Source of the DNA: Anseranas semipalmata
Taxonomy: Eukaryota; Chordata; Aves; Anseriformes; Anseranatidae
NCBI GenBank assembly: GCA_013399115.1
Contig: VXAA01003380.1
Span: forward strand, 341,573-405,572
Length of the DNA: 64,000 nucleotides
Reading direction: 5' to 3'
Under the pieces are notes generated by a model, which had not been told where the DNA came from, did no database searches, and saw only the letters and a list, made by a program, of their open reading frames with translations. Position numbers and translations under genes: made by a program. Within the stretch, counting starts at the first letter, position 1. Each line of letters begins with the position of its first letter. Below are positions 1 to 13,400 of this stretch, piece by piece.

Positions 1-2444
1 GAAAAATAAATAGCTTATGAAGCTCTGGTACCCACAACATATCTAAGCCATACACACTCCTTTTCCTTCCACAAGCGGATTCACTTGTAGTTTTTTCCTT
101 TTAAACACAGTAGCAAACATAGTTCAATCTGTAAATACATTAAAATAGTTTAAAATTAGTGGAAGAAAAGATCCAGATCATTAGATGGTCATGCACCATG
201 AAGACAAATCTGTTTTATAAACCTAGATTGACCATTAGGGTAGAAGGTTAAAAATCAAATGCCCCTACCCAAGCACATTTGCCTGCTTCAATTATTACCA
301 AAAATTTTTCCAGGAAGTCTTATTTTATCATTTGCAAGCTTATTAAATTAATCTAATTTATGCATTCCAGGCCTGATCCTGCTCACTGTCTACTTCTGTA
401 TGCAAAGATCCAGAGCACACTGTACAGAGGAGGCTTCAAGAAAATTCCAATTGACTGCTGCTGTACAGTGCAGTGTTTTTTCGGGCTCATTTTAATCGCT
501 CATCTTAACTGTTCTTTTCAGCTTAAATTAGCCCTCTTTATGGATGTTGTGATTGACATTAGGAGCAGCTGGGCAGATATACCTGTGGCAGAGTCCTATC
601 CACTGTAATTAAGTTTCTAACAGGTAACCTAGTATGTTCATCATTTAGAAGGGAACTTAATGCAGTTAAAAAAAAAAAAATGGAAAAATTGGCATCAAAC
701 TTTTAACTTCTCTTGATGCAAAAACTTTTATAATCCCAAGAGCAATTTTTTAGCAGTCAGGAGAACTTTAATGGCAATCAGGATCACCACTCATGTTCAT
801 TGTACTTACTTCTAGCTACTGAGAGAATAGAAAATGCTGGAAACCATCGAGTATCACTGTCAGCTAACACTATTTCTCGCAAGGCTGTATTCAACATGAA
901 AATACGCAACTGTCTAACCCATAAACACAATGTAAATGATAACCCAGACTCTTCCCAGTAAGTAAACTTAATTCGTTCTTCATAAAATGTTCCCAATCTG
1001 GCAGAAAGTTAAAGGTCTAAATGTGAACAATCATGCCATATCCTGCCTCTCAGACTGAAACCAGTGGGTTGCTCTACACAGTTCTGCAACTTCTAAACCC
1101 CTCACCCACACCTATCGCCCTATTACCTTGAATGTAATTCAAGTGGTATACAGAGTTCCACTAAAGACAATAAAGACTTAGTCTTCAGAAACTACAGAAA
1201 AATCACTTAGATTGAAGATTTCAGATGTGGAATGTCCAGGTCTCTGAATGCCAGTGAAAATCAACCTCTGGTTTAAAAACTGATTACTGAAGCTATATCC
1301 ACACAAGACTAAGCAGATGTTTCTCAGTAGAAGGAAATTCCATGAAAAACTCGTATCCTCAGTAGCATTCCCTCCCTATTAAGACTCTCAGACTGTTGAA
1401 ATAATGTGCAGTTTGATTTTTTTTGCTACTGAATATGCAAACAGCTGAGGAAGAAGATGAAACTTCTTAAATCTACAATCAGCTCAAAAAACAGACACAT
1501 TTCTGAAACAAACGTTTATATGTTCTGAATAAATCTTTCAACACATATATTCTGTTGCATAAGAAAAAAGTTGTCAAGAACCCTTCAGAAAAAAACATTT
1601 ACAAGTTTTAAAGTGCAATATAGGTCATAACAAACATACTACCTAATACCATGCTCTCCACAGCTCCAAGAAGTCCCTTCTCAGATCTCCATCTACACAT
1701 TTAAAGCCTCCCACTCACTTTCTCTTGTCTTCTCCAACATCATAGTAGGACAGCCATGGTCCACTGGAACTTTAAAGGCTACAATTTTTAAAAGGAAACT
1801 AAAACACTCAGATAACCCACTCCCACTATATTTTCAACAAACATCTAGCTGTTGGTTGCAGCTCTCTGCCTTCCTCCTTGGAAAAAACAGCTAAAAATAA
1901 CAATTGATTTGGGCTAGAAGAGGAACTCAGGAAATGAGAGTCTTAAAGAACTGTATGCACACTCTGCAAGCAAATGCTTACACATGACCCATGGACTTAA
2001 GCACAATTTAAGATACAGAAAGCTCATGTCTTCAACTTAGCTTTCCCACACCTATACAGCAGCAGTACAGCTAAGAGCAATCAAGTTGCCTTACCGTTTG
2101 TTTAGGCTGAGACAGAAGTGTGAGATCTCAAGCCTTGCTTCAATGTTTAAAGTACCTGAGAATTATGCAGACATCATGATAGGAGAGACTCATGAATATG
2201 TATGTATCTCAACTAAAATACATCAGCATGCTTCAAAAAGTCCCTCTCTACAAAACAAGCTAAAACCAAAAGCCCCCAAATAGCAGAAGCTGGGGAATAA
2301 TGACAATTCAAGATATGACACTGCTAGGGTGGAGGTCTGCACAACGTAAGTCTGGAATTATGACCTAAAATAAGGAATCCTTGGGCATTTCTTTTGCTTG
2401 CAAATGAAGTAAATATGAATTTTATTTTTTTTAACTAAAAACTA
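1..2444. other. KLHL32 intron, no gene seen
   Basis: AT-rich intronic DNA to the left of the CR1. Short open frames here (up to about 80 codons) have no recognisable peptide and no splice signals at their limits. No KLHL32 BACK or kelch exon was found on the minus strand. Confidence 0.7.
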
Positions 2445-3834
2445 CAGAATCACAGAATCATTTAGGTTGGAAAAGACCTCCAAGATCACCTAGTCCAACC
2501 TATGACCTAACACTAACAAGTCCTCCACTAAACCATATCACTAAGCTCTACAACTAAACGTCTTTTGAACACCTCCAGGGATGGTGACTCCACCACTTCC
2601 CTGGGCAGCCTGTTCCAATGCCTAACAACCTTTTCAGTAAAGAAGTTTTTCCTAATATCCAACCTAAACCTCCCCTGACGCAACTTTAGCCCATTCCTCC
2701 TTGTCCTATCACCTGGTGCGTGGGAGAAGAGACCAATTCCCACCTCGCTACAGCCTCCTTTAAGGTACCTGTAGAGAGCAATAAGGTCACCCCTGAGCCT
2801 CCTCTTCTCCAGGCTAAACAACCCCAGCTCCCTCAGCCATTCCTCATAGGACTTGTTCTCCAGACCCCTCACCAGCTTCGTTGCCCTTCTTTGGACACGC
2901 TCCAGGACCTCGATGTCCTTCCTGTAGTGAGGGGCCCAAANNNNNNNNNNNNNNNNNNNNNNNNNNNNNNNNNNNNNNNNNNNNNNNNNNNNNNNNNNNN
3001 NNNNNNNNNNNNNNNNNNNNNNNNNNNNNNNNNNNNNNNNNNNNNNNNNNNNNNNNNNNNNNNNNNNNNNNNNNNNNNNNNNNNNNNNNNNNNNNNNNNN
3101 NNNNNNNNNNNNNNNNNNNNNNNNNNNNNNNNNNNNNNNNNNNNNNNNNNNNNNNNNNNNNNNNNNNNNNNNNNNNNNNNNNNNNNNNNNNNNNNNNNNN
3201 NNNNNNNNNNNNNNNNNNNNNNNNNNNNNNNNNNNNNNNNNNNNNNNNNNNNNNNNNNNNNNNNNNNNNNNNNNNNNNNNNNNNNNNNNNNNNNNNNNNN
3301 NNNNNNNNNNNNNNNNNNNNNNNNNNNNNNNNNNNNNNNNNNNNNNNNNNNNNNNNNNNNNNNNNNNNNNNNNNNNNNNNNNNNNNNCGTCACTTGGTCA
3401 TAGAAGGAGATCAGGTTCGTCAAGCAGGACCTGCCTTTCATAAACCCATGCTGACTGGGCCTGATCGCCTGGCTGCCCTGCAAATGCCACGTGATGACAC
3501 TCAAGATAATCTGCTCCATGAGCTTCCCCAGTCCTGAAGTCAGACTGACAGGCCTATAGTTTCCTGGGTCCTCCCTCTGGCCCTTCTTGTAGATGGGCGT
3601 CACGTTTGCTAGCCGCCAGTCGACTGGGACCTCCCCCGATAGCCAGGACTGCTGATAAATGATGGAAAGCGGCTTGGTCAGCACTTCCGCCAGCTCTCTC
3701 AGCACCCTTGGGTGGATCCCATCCGGCCCCATAGACTTGCGTACATATAAGTGCTGTAGCAGGTTGCCAACCATTTCCTCGTGGATTATGAGGGCCACAT
3801 GCTGCTCCCCGTCCCCTTCCACCAGCTCAGGGGA
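2445..3834 (-). mobile_element. CR1 non-LTR retrotransposon, 5'-truncated, with an assembly gap inside
   Basis: A CR1 LINE in minus orientation. Its 3' end is at 2445 with the doubled CAGAATCA terminal repeat, followed by the 3' region GGTTGGAAAAGACCTCC on the plus strand. On the minus strand, 3822 to about 3388 encodes the N-terminal part of a reverse transcriptase with the NYRPVSL motif and DGIHPRVLREL. Left of the gap, 2940-2528 encodes the C-terminal tail ([42 protein letters not shown]) ending at a stop. Bases 2941-3387 are N and hide the catalytic YADD-type box. The visible parts are almost free of stops, which suggests a relatively young copy. It is truncated at about 3834, before the RT start, as usual for CR1. 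It sits in a KLHL32 intron in the same orientation as the gene. Confidence 0.95.
2941..3387. other. Assembly gap (447 N) inside the CR1 copy
   Basis: A run of 447 undetermined bases with CR1 reverse transcriptase sequence on both sides. The flanks belong to one element in one orientation, so the gap is probably caused by repeat collapse rather than a missing gene. Confidence 0.99.
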
Positions 3835-6800
3835 AAATTAGTAAATTATCAATCTAAAATTAACAAAACATTTTCCCATGGGAAAATGGAATCAACATTA
3901 GATGCCACAGAGCATTGATAGTGTGAAGTCTATAAATGGTAAAGCACATTTAGTGAAACAGCATTGGTGTCAGAAACCTCCATTGTCATGCCATCCTAAA
4001 TGTCTTAGATATGGATATTACCTGATTGGGAGCAGGGTTTGTTCCTCTCCTTTTTTTTTCTGTCTTGCCTTTGATCAAAACCTCTTTGTAAAAATACCAT
4101 ACTCACGATTTAAACAATTTGTTATAGAAATCTTTTTGAGATTTATCAACAAATTAAACAAACTGCTCTAAGCAGGTTGGTCTATAAGAAAGAGAATGTA
4201 TGTTAAATTCAAATTAACATTTTGTTTTTTCTGGAGACAACTGAGAGGAAATTCCTTAAAGAGAACAGTGAGTATAAAAGTCATTGTTGGCTGGAAATGA
4301 ATCTGCCCCCAGTGCACTGCAAATCATCTTTGACAAGATAAATTAGATGAATTAGATCAGTACAGTCTTCTTTGGTAACTCACAAACTATAGATAGGCCT
4401 TGGTACAAATATGGGCCAAGCAAATCATATTTGTAGCCAAATCCTCATTGATATCTATGGAACAATTACTGGCCCCAGATAAATGTTAAGAAGAAATAAA
4501 ATATCTTGAACTCCAAAAAAAAAAAACTGATATAACTTTTGGAATATCTAGAGAAAATAAGAAAAAAGCTTTAAAAAGCTCTAACAATAAGAACAGCATC
4601 CATACAGGCTGTTCCATCCCAAAAAAATAAAGACAATCCTAACAAGTTAAAACTCTGCATCATCATTCCACAACAATAATAAATGACAGCTAGATCCCAC
4701 ATATTATATTTCCTGAATTTATTCTAAACTAAGCTAAACTAAGTTCATGATAACTGAACAACTGAAAGCAGCAAGAAAAACATTCACTGTTACAGCAAAC
4801 AAAGAACTCTGCAGCACCCTGGGACTCAAAAACCAACATCAGAAAGAACAGAAGTGGCAAGCATTATTCCCTTCCCAGTATCTGTATCATAGCATAGGAG
4901 GTCAGATGTGACAAGACACCCTAGTTCCCAAATGCAGCAGGGATAAGTGTTTTTAAGGAAAACTTCTCTAACTATGCTGACTTTACTTTTAGATTCTACT
5001 AAAATAAAGCCATAGATATTTTTTAAATCACTCAATTGTATGTAGAACAAACAGATATCTGATAGAATTAATCTAGACCCTGTAAGATATCACACTCTTT
5101 ATGCACAGTATCTTGTTGACCTCTGCTAAAAAGACTTACATGACAACTCAAGGTTGATTACTTGCATGGACTGTAACTCTGCAGAACAAACAAGGCAGAT
5201 AAATTATTACTCTGATCTTTTCAGACCACAAATCTGTCTACAGATTATCAGGTTCGCCCAAACAAGGCATAACAAATACAGAGCCTTACATGACGTAAAT
5301 TACGGTCATCCCACAGATCTCCATGCCAATTCAAAACCTTACAATGAGACCGATTCAAAAATATTTACAGAACTGTAACTCTGTCTGCCAATACATATTC
5401 TGCCCCTTATTCCCCACCCCTCCTCCCTACCTTATTCCTCACCTCCATTATTGTAGATCTTGACACTGGGTCTCACTTCCTCTTGATTTTTACAGTAGTG
5501 TAGATTCAGTTACCCTACCTTGGTACACTACTCAGAGTACAACAGACCTCTTTCACATTATTTGAGTAACTACTTATTGACCATCATCTCCATAGGATTT
5601 TGGTGGTCTGTTAATAACAGAATAATGTGGCAGCAATGTTTGCTCACTGTTTTGTTGTTGTTGGGTTTTGTTCGTTTGTTTTATTTATTAATTCATCAGT
5701 AGTCTGTTCCTAAATGCTTGACTGTGGCTTGCACATCAAGGACTAGATCCAAAGCACTGTTAATACTAGGTCTGTGCACTGAATTCTTCCACTTCAGTGA
5801 CCTCACGATCAAAAAGTATGAAGAGAGTGCCAAGGGAAGAGCTACTAATACCAGAGGCTGCTCCACACAAGTCTTTAGACTAACTTCTTTCATGACCTAA
5901 TTCGGGCACGTACCTGTTCCTTTCTTACAATGTCCCTACCTCACCTGCACTACAATACTCAGCTCCTTCCCTACTCTTTACTATTTTCCTAACTTCTTCA
6001 CTGCAGTGGTCTCTTTGGTCCAATTTCTGCCAAAGAACATGTAAGCAGCAAAGACATGCTTACACTGACTTTGTTAGGAGGGCACTAAATACACTGTATG
6101 ACTATCAGTTTTGGACCTATATCTTCTTCCTCATTCTAGTAACCCCTTCCCCTGCCTGCTTGACAACTGGCAGGCCAAATGGTTTTGTGGCTTATTTGGC
6201 ATCTCACCTGTCTTGTTTCTTAAATAACCATCTATCCCATTACATTCCATGTACATTTTCTCAGAAAAAATAAAGTTTTCCCTACATTCCTGAAAACAGC
6301 TGACATAAATTGCAGTCCTCTACCAGCTATTTTAATTTCCTAATCATTTTATAATGCACAAATTAATACCACATTACTGTCTTAACATATATTTTGAAGG
6401 CTTCCCTGAGGCAACGCTCAAAGAACAGACTCTCTCTCCATAAGATGCAAAGCCTTCAAGTACATCCTGAGGCTCTTAACATGAGATCCTGTATGCCTAT
6501 GGTACTCAGCAGCTCAGCGTGCTGCCAAGCACACTCAGCAGACTGTTCAAAGGCAGTTATGCTGGTGGAAGGCAAGGGCATACAGAGAGCACAGTGCTGA
6601 CGTGCACTTCCATGCCCAATTGTTGCACAGATACAGCTAACCCACCCTATTCAGAAACAATACTGTAAGATTACAAAGAAAAGGAAATGGTTCTGTAGGA
6701 CTGGTATTACCATTTTTTTAAGGCTTTTCATTGCTAAACATCAAAGCTACATTCTTGCTACCATCACGAGCCATCTCCTACACAAGCCAAGCACAAAACA

Positions 6801-7335
6801 CGATTTTACTGCATTCAGATGTTTTGCTTCATAATGACAGCCCTAATATTGATATTTCTAATAGCATTATGGGTGTGAGGCTAGCTGATAAAAAGGTGCC
6901 ATTGTAGTTTGGCCTACCCATTCAATGAGAGGTAGCTGTGCCCTGGAGTATGCATCAATATTCTGTAGTGAACACTCAGGCATCTGAATGCTTCACAATA
7001 CTCATGATCGCCAACAGGGAAATGCTCAACATTTGGGAAACTGCAGCAGAAGAAAGCAAATTCTCTGGTGAAAGGTACAATCAAACTTCTGTGTGTTGAT
7101 ACTAATCAACAGACCACCCTTGTTTTCAAGGCTGAAATGGATAAAATGGATGGAGGACAAAGCACCTACCAAAAATTAATACTCATATTACACTCAGAAT
7201 TTAGGTCTCCTGAGATCCAATCTATTGCCACTTAGGCTACATCAGGTATTTCACTAATGCTCTCCTACTGAAATTAGGCTTGGAACAAAAGTTTACCAAA
7301 CAGAAATGACCAATAATCAGGAAGAGAAGCCTTAC
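3835..7335. other. KLHL32 intron, no gene seen
   Basis: Plain AT-rich sequence between the CR1 and KLHL32 coding exon 4. It contains short A-runs only (for example near 4515). I see no further exon, RNA gene or transposon. Confidence 0.65.
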
Positions 7336-7434
7336 CTGAATGAGATAATGAGAACACAAACTGAGAAGCTCCAGCAGCTGCAAATGACTCCCAGCTGCTA
7401 GCACATCCTGTATCACCCCTGGCTCCAAAAGGAT
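7336..7434 (-). CDS. KLHL32: KLHL32 coding exon 4 (BTB/POZ domain, C-terminal helices)
   Basis: A 99-nt exon (33 codons, phase 0 at both ends) encoding residues 105-137. The acceptor TTTACAG lies immediately upstream of 7434, and the donor GTAAGG begins at 7335. The peptide starts ILLEPGVIQDVLAAG, continues SHLQLLELLSLCSHY and ends LIQ. This is the terminal helical part of the BTB fold leading into the 3-box/BACK region, where Cullin-3 contacts are made in this family. The next expected residues (ELNSFNYLDLYRLAD in relatives) are not encoded anywhere in 1-7335, so the following exon is outside the window. The open frame extends on both sides of the exon but is intronic there. Confidence 0.96.
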
Positions 7435-10400
7435 CTGTAAAGAAGAAAATAGAAGGTTTGTCATGTAGAACACTACAGGCCTTTGATACTTCAGAAATTT
7501 CTGTAAATGTAAAGAACAGAAAGAGTAAAATAAAAGCACACAGAGAAATCTTTGCTGGATAGGGACAGAGTTTTTAGAGTTCACTTGATTTGCCCAAAGG
7601 ATTTGTAAGCAGATTTTCCTGCAAGAGTCCATAAGCCACACTACCCCCAAACCCTTTAAAATGAAATGTATGTTACTTATTTAAAAAGGAGACTTTTCAA
7701 AATAACAGAAAAAATCCTTTTGTTCTATGTATGTATGCTATACCTGGTTGTTTCCATATATACTGATAAATCAGACCAACAGAACTGACTGAGAAATCTC
7801 CAGAATTAATATTATTCATGCTTGTAAAAATATACAGACTAGGAACACCCTTCCCATTCTGCATGGTACACCACTTCATAATTTTCCTAACCACTGTCTT
7901 CATTTTACAGAGCAAGGCTGTGAAGGCACAGAGTGAGCATGCTGCTGGGGAAGTGCCAGAAAGGGCTTAGAAACCAAGACTGATTATCCTGTCACTTGCT
8001 CACATGAAACTCCTACTCATTTCAATTAAAATCACGCACAGGCAGCAGCCAGGATAATTGGGCCTCAGCTCCTAGCCTGCTGTCTTGGGGTCAGCTTGTT
8101 AGAGCATCCCTCTCAGGACACAATAAGTCTTTGGGAATACAGACACTGGTCAATCTCTTCATTGATCAGCAACCACATTATAAAAAACCTAAATCAATAT
8201 CACTCAAAGATAACTGTTGTAGCATCCAACAAAATTCAGAAAAGGATGAGAAATATTAATTTTTCAAAGATATTCCATTTATTTGGAGTTTTATGCTTGT
8301 TTTATTTCCCCTAACAACTCTGGTTTCACACCACATGAGGTCAGTCTCTCACTGTTCCAGAGGGAAGTAAAGCTTTTTTCAGATCCTTTTTCTTCTGCCC
8401 ATACGACTTAGTTTTAACTCACAGTATCACTGTGTCTCAAACACAGTGAAATATGGAGGATGGCACACAAAAGGAAAGACATTGATCTGCATCTTTTGCA
8501 GCTAATTTTTTTCATTTCCCTTAAAAACAACATGTGTGCATTTCTTCAAGAAAAAAACACAAGTGACCCCCAACATAATGGATATCTTAGGAACAAGAAA
8601 GAAGGGGATTGATTTTCGCTTATATCAAGGACTTGGTAGTGTATGACACGCTTAATGTTTGTGCAAATCACTATATATTTATACTACAGGCAAAGAAAAA
8701 TATGTTTTAGGCAAACATATAGGTAATTAACATGCAGTGTAACAGTTTCTTTATCTAGCCAGACAGACATGTAAAGATGTTAATGTAAATGAGAATCAAA
8801 GCCCACCACAATCCAGGTTTTTGGCTGATGCTAATTGGGTTGCTATGCATGATGAGAGGTAGTTCAAGGGAAAGATAGAAAGGGTATCAGTTCCAAAAAT
8901 ATCTCCAACAGGTACATTTAAAAAATTATGCAGCACTGTAAATTATTTTCAAGCGAGAACTCAAGGTCAGACTGACAAAAGAAGCTGTTTTAGACCTTGC
9001 AATGTTTGTTATTCAGACATCATTTACACTGAGCAACTTCTGTCATCTGATGTTGTATTACTTATTAAATGCCAGCCACCAGCTTAGTATTGTTAAAGAC
9101 ACGATATGAAAAGAAACAGAACACTAAGCAGATTACTATCTTGTAGGCATAGACAAACTATATTTAACTGTGATAACATTAATGTCTTTTAAAGCTACAG
9201 CAATCCATTTACATATAATACTAGTAGCATTATGAGATGAGAAGTTGGACAAGAGGCAAGGAGGATGACTGGTTACTACCTAGAGGTGATCTGCACAAAG
9301 TCAGCAACAAAGTTCATTTCAAGGTGGCAGAACACGATTTTTTTTTTTTCTCCCATTTCTTACAGGTTTCCTACATCATGCAAGATGTATTCCACTGAGA
9401 TAACATATTCAACTTTTGTTTTTCCTAAGAAAACTGAGGAAAGTCTATTTTGTCTCTTCCCAAACTTCATCTTAAATTGAACTATGTGAATTTTTATTCA
9501 ATACTCTTTTGGATATAGGCAAAGATATTAATTCATCATCAGCAAACTAATGCTGGGGAGACCCACAGGAAAAGGAAAATAGTAAGTAAAGAAGGAAAAA
9601 AATATTGCAAGCTCTCCTTCTACTGAAACTGGGGCAATCCACAACTGTTCCACGCCTCAACTTCTATTAATGCAATTACTAAATTTCTTTTAATCACCAG
9701 TATTGCTGTTAGTTTGCTGCACAGGCTGTCCAGCTGAATCTTAACAGTAAATGCACATAAATGCCACCATTAGCACACCACAAGTACACAGTGACTGACT
9801 CTCTTCTCTTGTCTTCCCTCAAAACAGTAGCTCTGAAGTCTTCAGAATGACGTTAAGTGAAAATTAAGGAGAGGGAAACTAAGACCTACTTTGGATTCAC
9901 ACCTTCAAAATTCATCACAAATTAGTACTGTGGAAACTAAAGGGAGAAACTTAGTCCTTTTCCCTACTCCATTCTCAATCCAAGAGTTACGAGGCATAAT
10001 TATCAGGGCAGAAACTCGGTTGAAGTAATTTGGAACCGTGGACTTTGGACAAATTTCGCAACTTTCACCAGCAAAGGATGTGCCTTTGTATGACACATGC
10101 CACCTTAAGACTGGTTTCTGTGCTATTTTTACATTGAGATCAATTAGATGCAATTCATGTATTGCACCTGGCTGTACCTTGCAATCAAACCTCTATTCAA
10201 CCCTTGTTTCTCAGAGTTAATTTTCTTTATGCTCTGAACTTTTGTCTGGCCCATTGATGCTACCCAAGAAAATCAGCTTAACCACCGTCTCCCTTTAGAC
10301 TATGGCCAAACTGAGCTTGTGAAGCACAATTCTCAGGCAGAAGAGGTCGATTATAATCAATCCCATGGTCACAAATACAAATGGCCCTGAACAACCTCCT

Positions 10401-13400
10401 TGTGCATCCACCCTCTGGGCAGTAGTTCTAAACCTGTAACTCATTCCTCTCCCCTGAGATTTCTCTCTTTCCTTCCCAACTCACCCTGCATTCCCTCCAG
10501 CCTAATACACTTTAGGACTCCAGGCAAGCATGTAGAAGATTAACTGGGATCATACCTCTTAGTATCTTGCCTTTCTCTTCAATCTGTTTTCTCTGGGACA
10601 CCACTTCACAACACAAAACAACTAGTGGGTATGATTTCTTGGGCTAGGAGCAGTACATGAACCACCGTCTTTTCTCAAGGACAATGCTGGGACAACTAGT
10701 CATGTCCCACCTCCATGCTGCCCAGATGAAGAACCTCCTCCTACACTTCTGAAGCAATTTAAAAAAAACAAAAAATAACCAACCAACCAGAATAAGCCTA
10801 TGAAAAAATTGTATGGTTGTAGCAAAGAGGGCAGTAACGGGTGAAAGGGAGCGAGGAAGAAGCCTCCTTAAGCTGTCCTTCCCAACAAATGAAACTTACA
10901 GCCTGAGGGAGAAGGTAAGGTCCTGGTTAACTATCACTTCCTATGGATTCTCGTGAGGCCTTATATCTGGAAAGAACAATTAGATCTATTCTCTGCAGGC
11001 CATTACACTATGACAGTAAAGAAACACGTCATGTCAGAAAATTCGAGAAAGTAAACCATATGGAATTTAACACAGCAAAAGGAAAAAAATCCTAAAATTC
11101 CTGACAGTCTGATGCAAGAGAAATTTCCTTCCCGACTCCACTTGCAGTGATCAGCATTTCAAACGAGACAGGCATCTAACAAAAGCACCACTTGTTTCTC
11201 CCCTCCGGAGACCCTTCTGTGTGCTTCAGAGCTATCGAAAAAAAGTAACTTTTCTTTTGAAGCAATTTAGACTGCATTTCACTCACAACCAGTTAGCACT
11301 TCTGCCTGTCTCTCCGCTCACTGGTGCTTCAGCTGAATTCTGTGCTCCCCACATGTTGAGGAGCGGCCGCTTCAACAAAACGTGAGCGGGGCAAGAACGT
11401 TCCAGTGCCCTGCAGGCAACCGCCCAAAGCCTGGGCACGTAATGTTTGATAACACTCATCGCAAAACCCAGATGTCTCATTAGCCAGTGCCAGAAGGAAT
11501 CATGACCAGCATTTCTCTGATACATATTATAGTATTTTTCCAGAAAACTCAATGAAAGTCTGTGTTAAAATGCATAGCATATAAACTAAGACTCCAAGCA
11601 AATTCACTTTTTCTTTGGTAAGATGTTTCAATACTTTCATTACTTTCAGCTCTAGAAAAGCTGTCTCATCCATAGCTTGATACCTACCCAGAGAAAATAA
11701 CATGAAATGTTAAAGTTTCTCTAAAAAAACTGCATAGACTGAGCAATTAAGCTCCATATTATTCTAAGCATTCTGGACAATCTCTAGCTGCACTGTGAAC
11801 TGAGACCTAGTAGCTGTAACCTAGTGCTAGGCACAGAAACAAGATTATCCTCTTGATAAGCTCTAGACACTTCCTTTTCTACTTCTAAGCATCAAATTTA
11901 TGTATTTCGCTTTGAAATCACATGGAAAATGATGTTAAAATAAATATTTACAATAAAACACAGTGCTGCTGTAGATATACTTTTCCAAGACCTTGGCATG
12001 TTGTGCCTGGTAGAAAAGAACGAGGATACCTGAAGTCACCAGGCAGTTTAATCGAGCCCTATGGTTCATTTTTTGCCAAAAGGCAACACACAGGAAGCAG
12101 GAGGTCACTTACCCAGGAAAATCAACCATTCACAATACAGCTTTGCAATATGCCTCATCCACATGGGAGTTAGAAAGGATTAACAGAGTAAGAGGTGCTA
12201 AGATACTGAAAGCTGTCTCCCCTCAATCTTAACTGAAAATGGCAAATGAAGTACTCGTTAATCACTAGAAAAACTGTCACTATCAAAAAAGGGAGATTTT
12301 GATGAGAGATGAAAGCCATGATTCTATAAAGGAATCAAAGCAATTGTCAGGAGAAACAGATGTAGTTACAAATATTTATTTGTACTATTTCTTTACTGCT
12401 GAGAAGACCTTTCACTCTTTCACGTTTCTTTTTAAAGGAAGAATTTAGCTGAAGTATTTAACAACAACAAAAAAACAACCAATTTTACAAAGGAGCTGTA
12501 AGATAACACTAACTAACTGTAGATTTGTGTGTATGAATTTGAAAAAAGTAAAATAAAATCACCAGATGGTATGCCTATCAATTCATGAAACCTGGTTGGT
12601 AAAGTGATATAGTGATATAGCTTTTACAGAACCACAGGGTTTTTTTTGTTGGTTTGTTTGTTTTTTAAAGTGAATACAAGTTAAAGTTAGCAAATAAAGT
12701 CATTAAATAAATACAACTTATTTTGATAATGTGTTAAAGAAATTGAGAGCAACCCAAGCACATAAAATAATATATCTGAAAACACCACAAAGTTATAAAT
12801 TTGTAACTAGAATAATATACTGATATGACCTTTATTAAAGACTACTTCTATGTTAACATTTTGTGAATAAAAGAAAATTTGCCTTTTTTTTTAGTATTTA
12901 AGTAACAAAAACATGAAATCACAAAAATAAGCTAAGAAAAAGAAAAGTTTAATGCCTATTTTCGAATTATTATAAATGCAGCTTTGTATGTAGCTTTCAA
13001 GAAATGGAAACATTTCAAAATTCTGTAGAAAGAGATTAAGGCTGCACTAATCTTTGGCTATCTAAGAAGATAGCACAGCACAAGCCAACCCAAAATTTGT
13101 TTTTGGATAAAGAGCTGAATATAAAACAGCCCGTATACTAGGCCTACCCCTCTGATTCCCTTTTTTCTCCTTTGTTAATTTAGAATAATTTTATAACTTC
13201 AGAGAGACAACTTACTTTTTAATTAATACAAAAGCAAAACATAATGGTTTAGAAAAAGAAAACTGAGAACTGCCAGTTAGAAAATAGGAACTGGTCAGGA
13301 GAAGCAGGTATTAAGCCCCATTAAGCTGCTGGTTTCCCACATGGCCTTTGGAAAGTTATTTGTATCAGAGAATGAAATGATTTTTGAAGAAATAAAGTAA

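Noticed and set aside
2720..3537. Long plus-strand frames across the N gap
   Set aside because: They run through undetermined bases and are antisense shadows of the CR1 ORF2.
6390..6425. Minus-strand string similar to the KLHL32 N-terminus near 6400
   Set aside because: It lies downstream of coding exon 4, lacks the donor, and has no MPSER codons in order.
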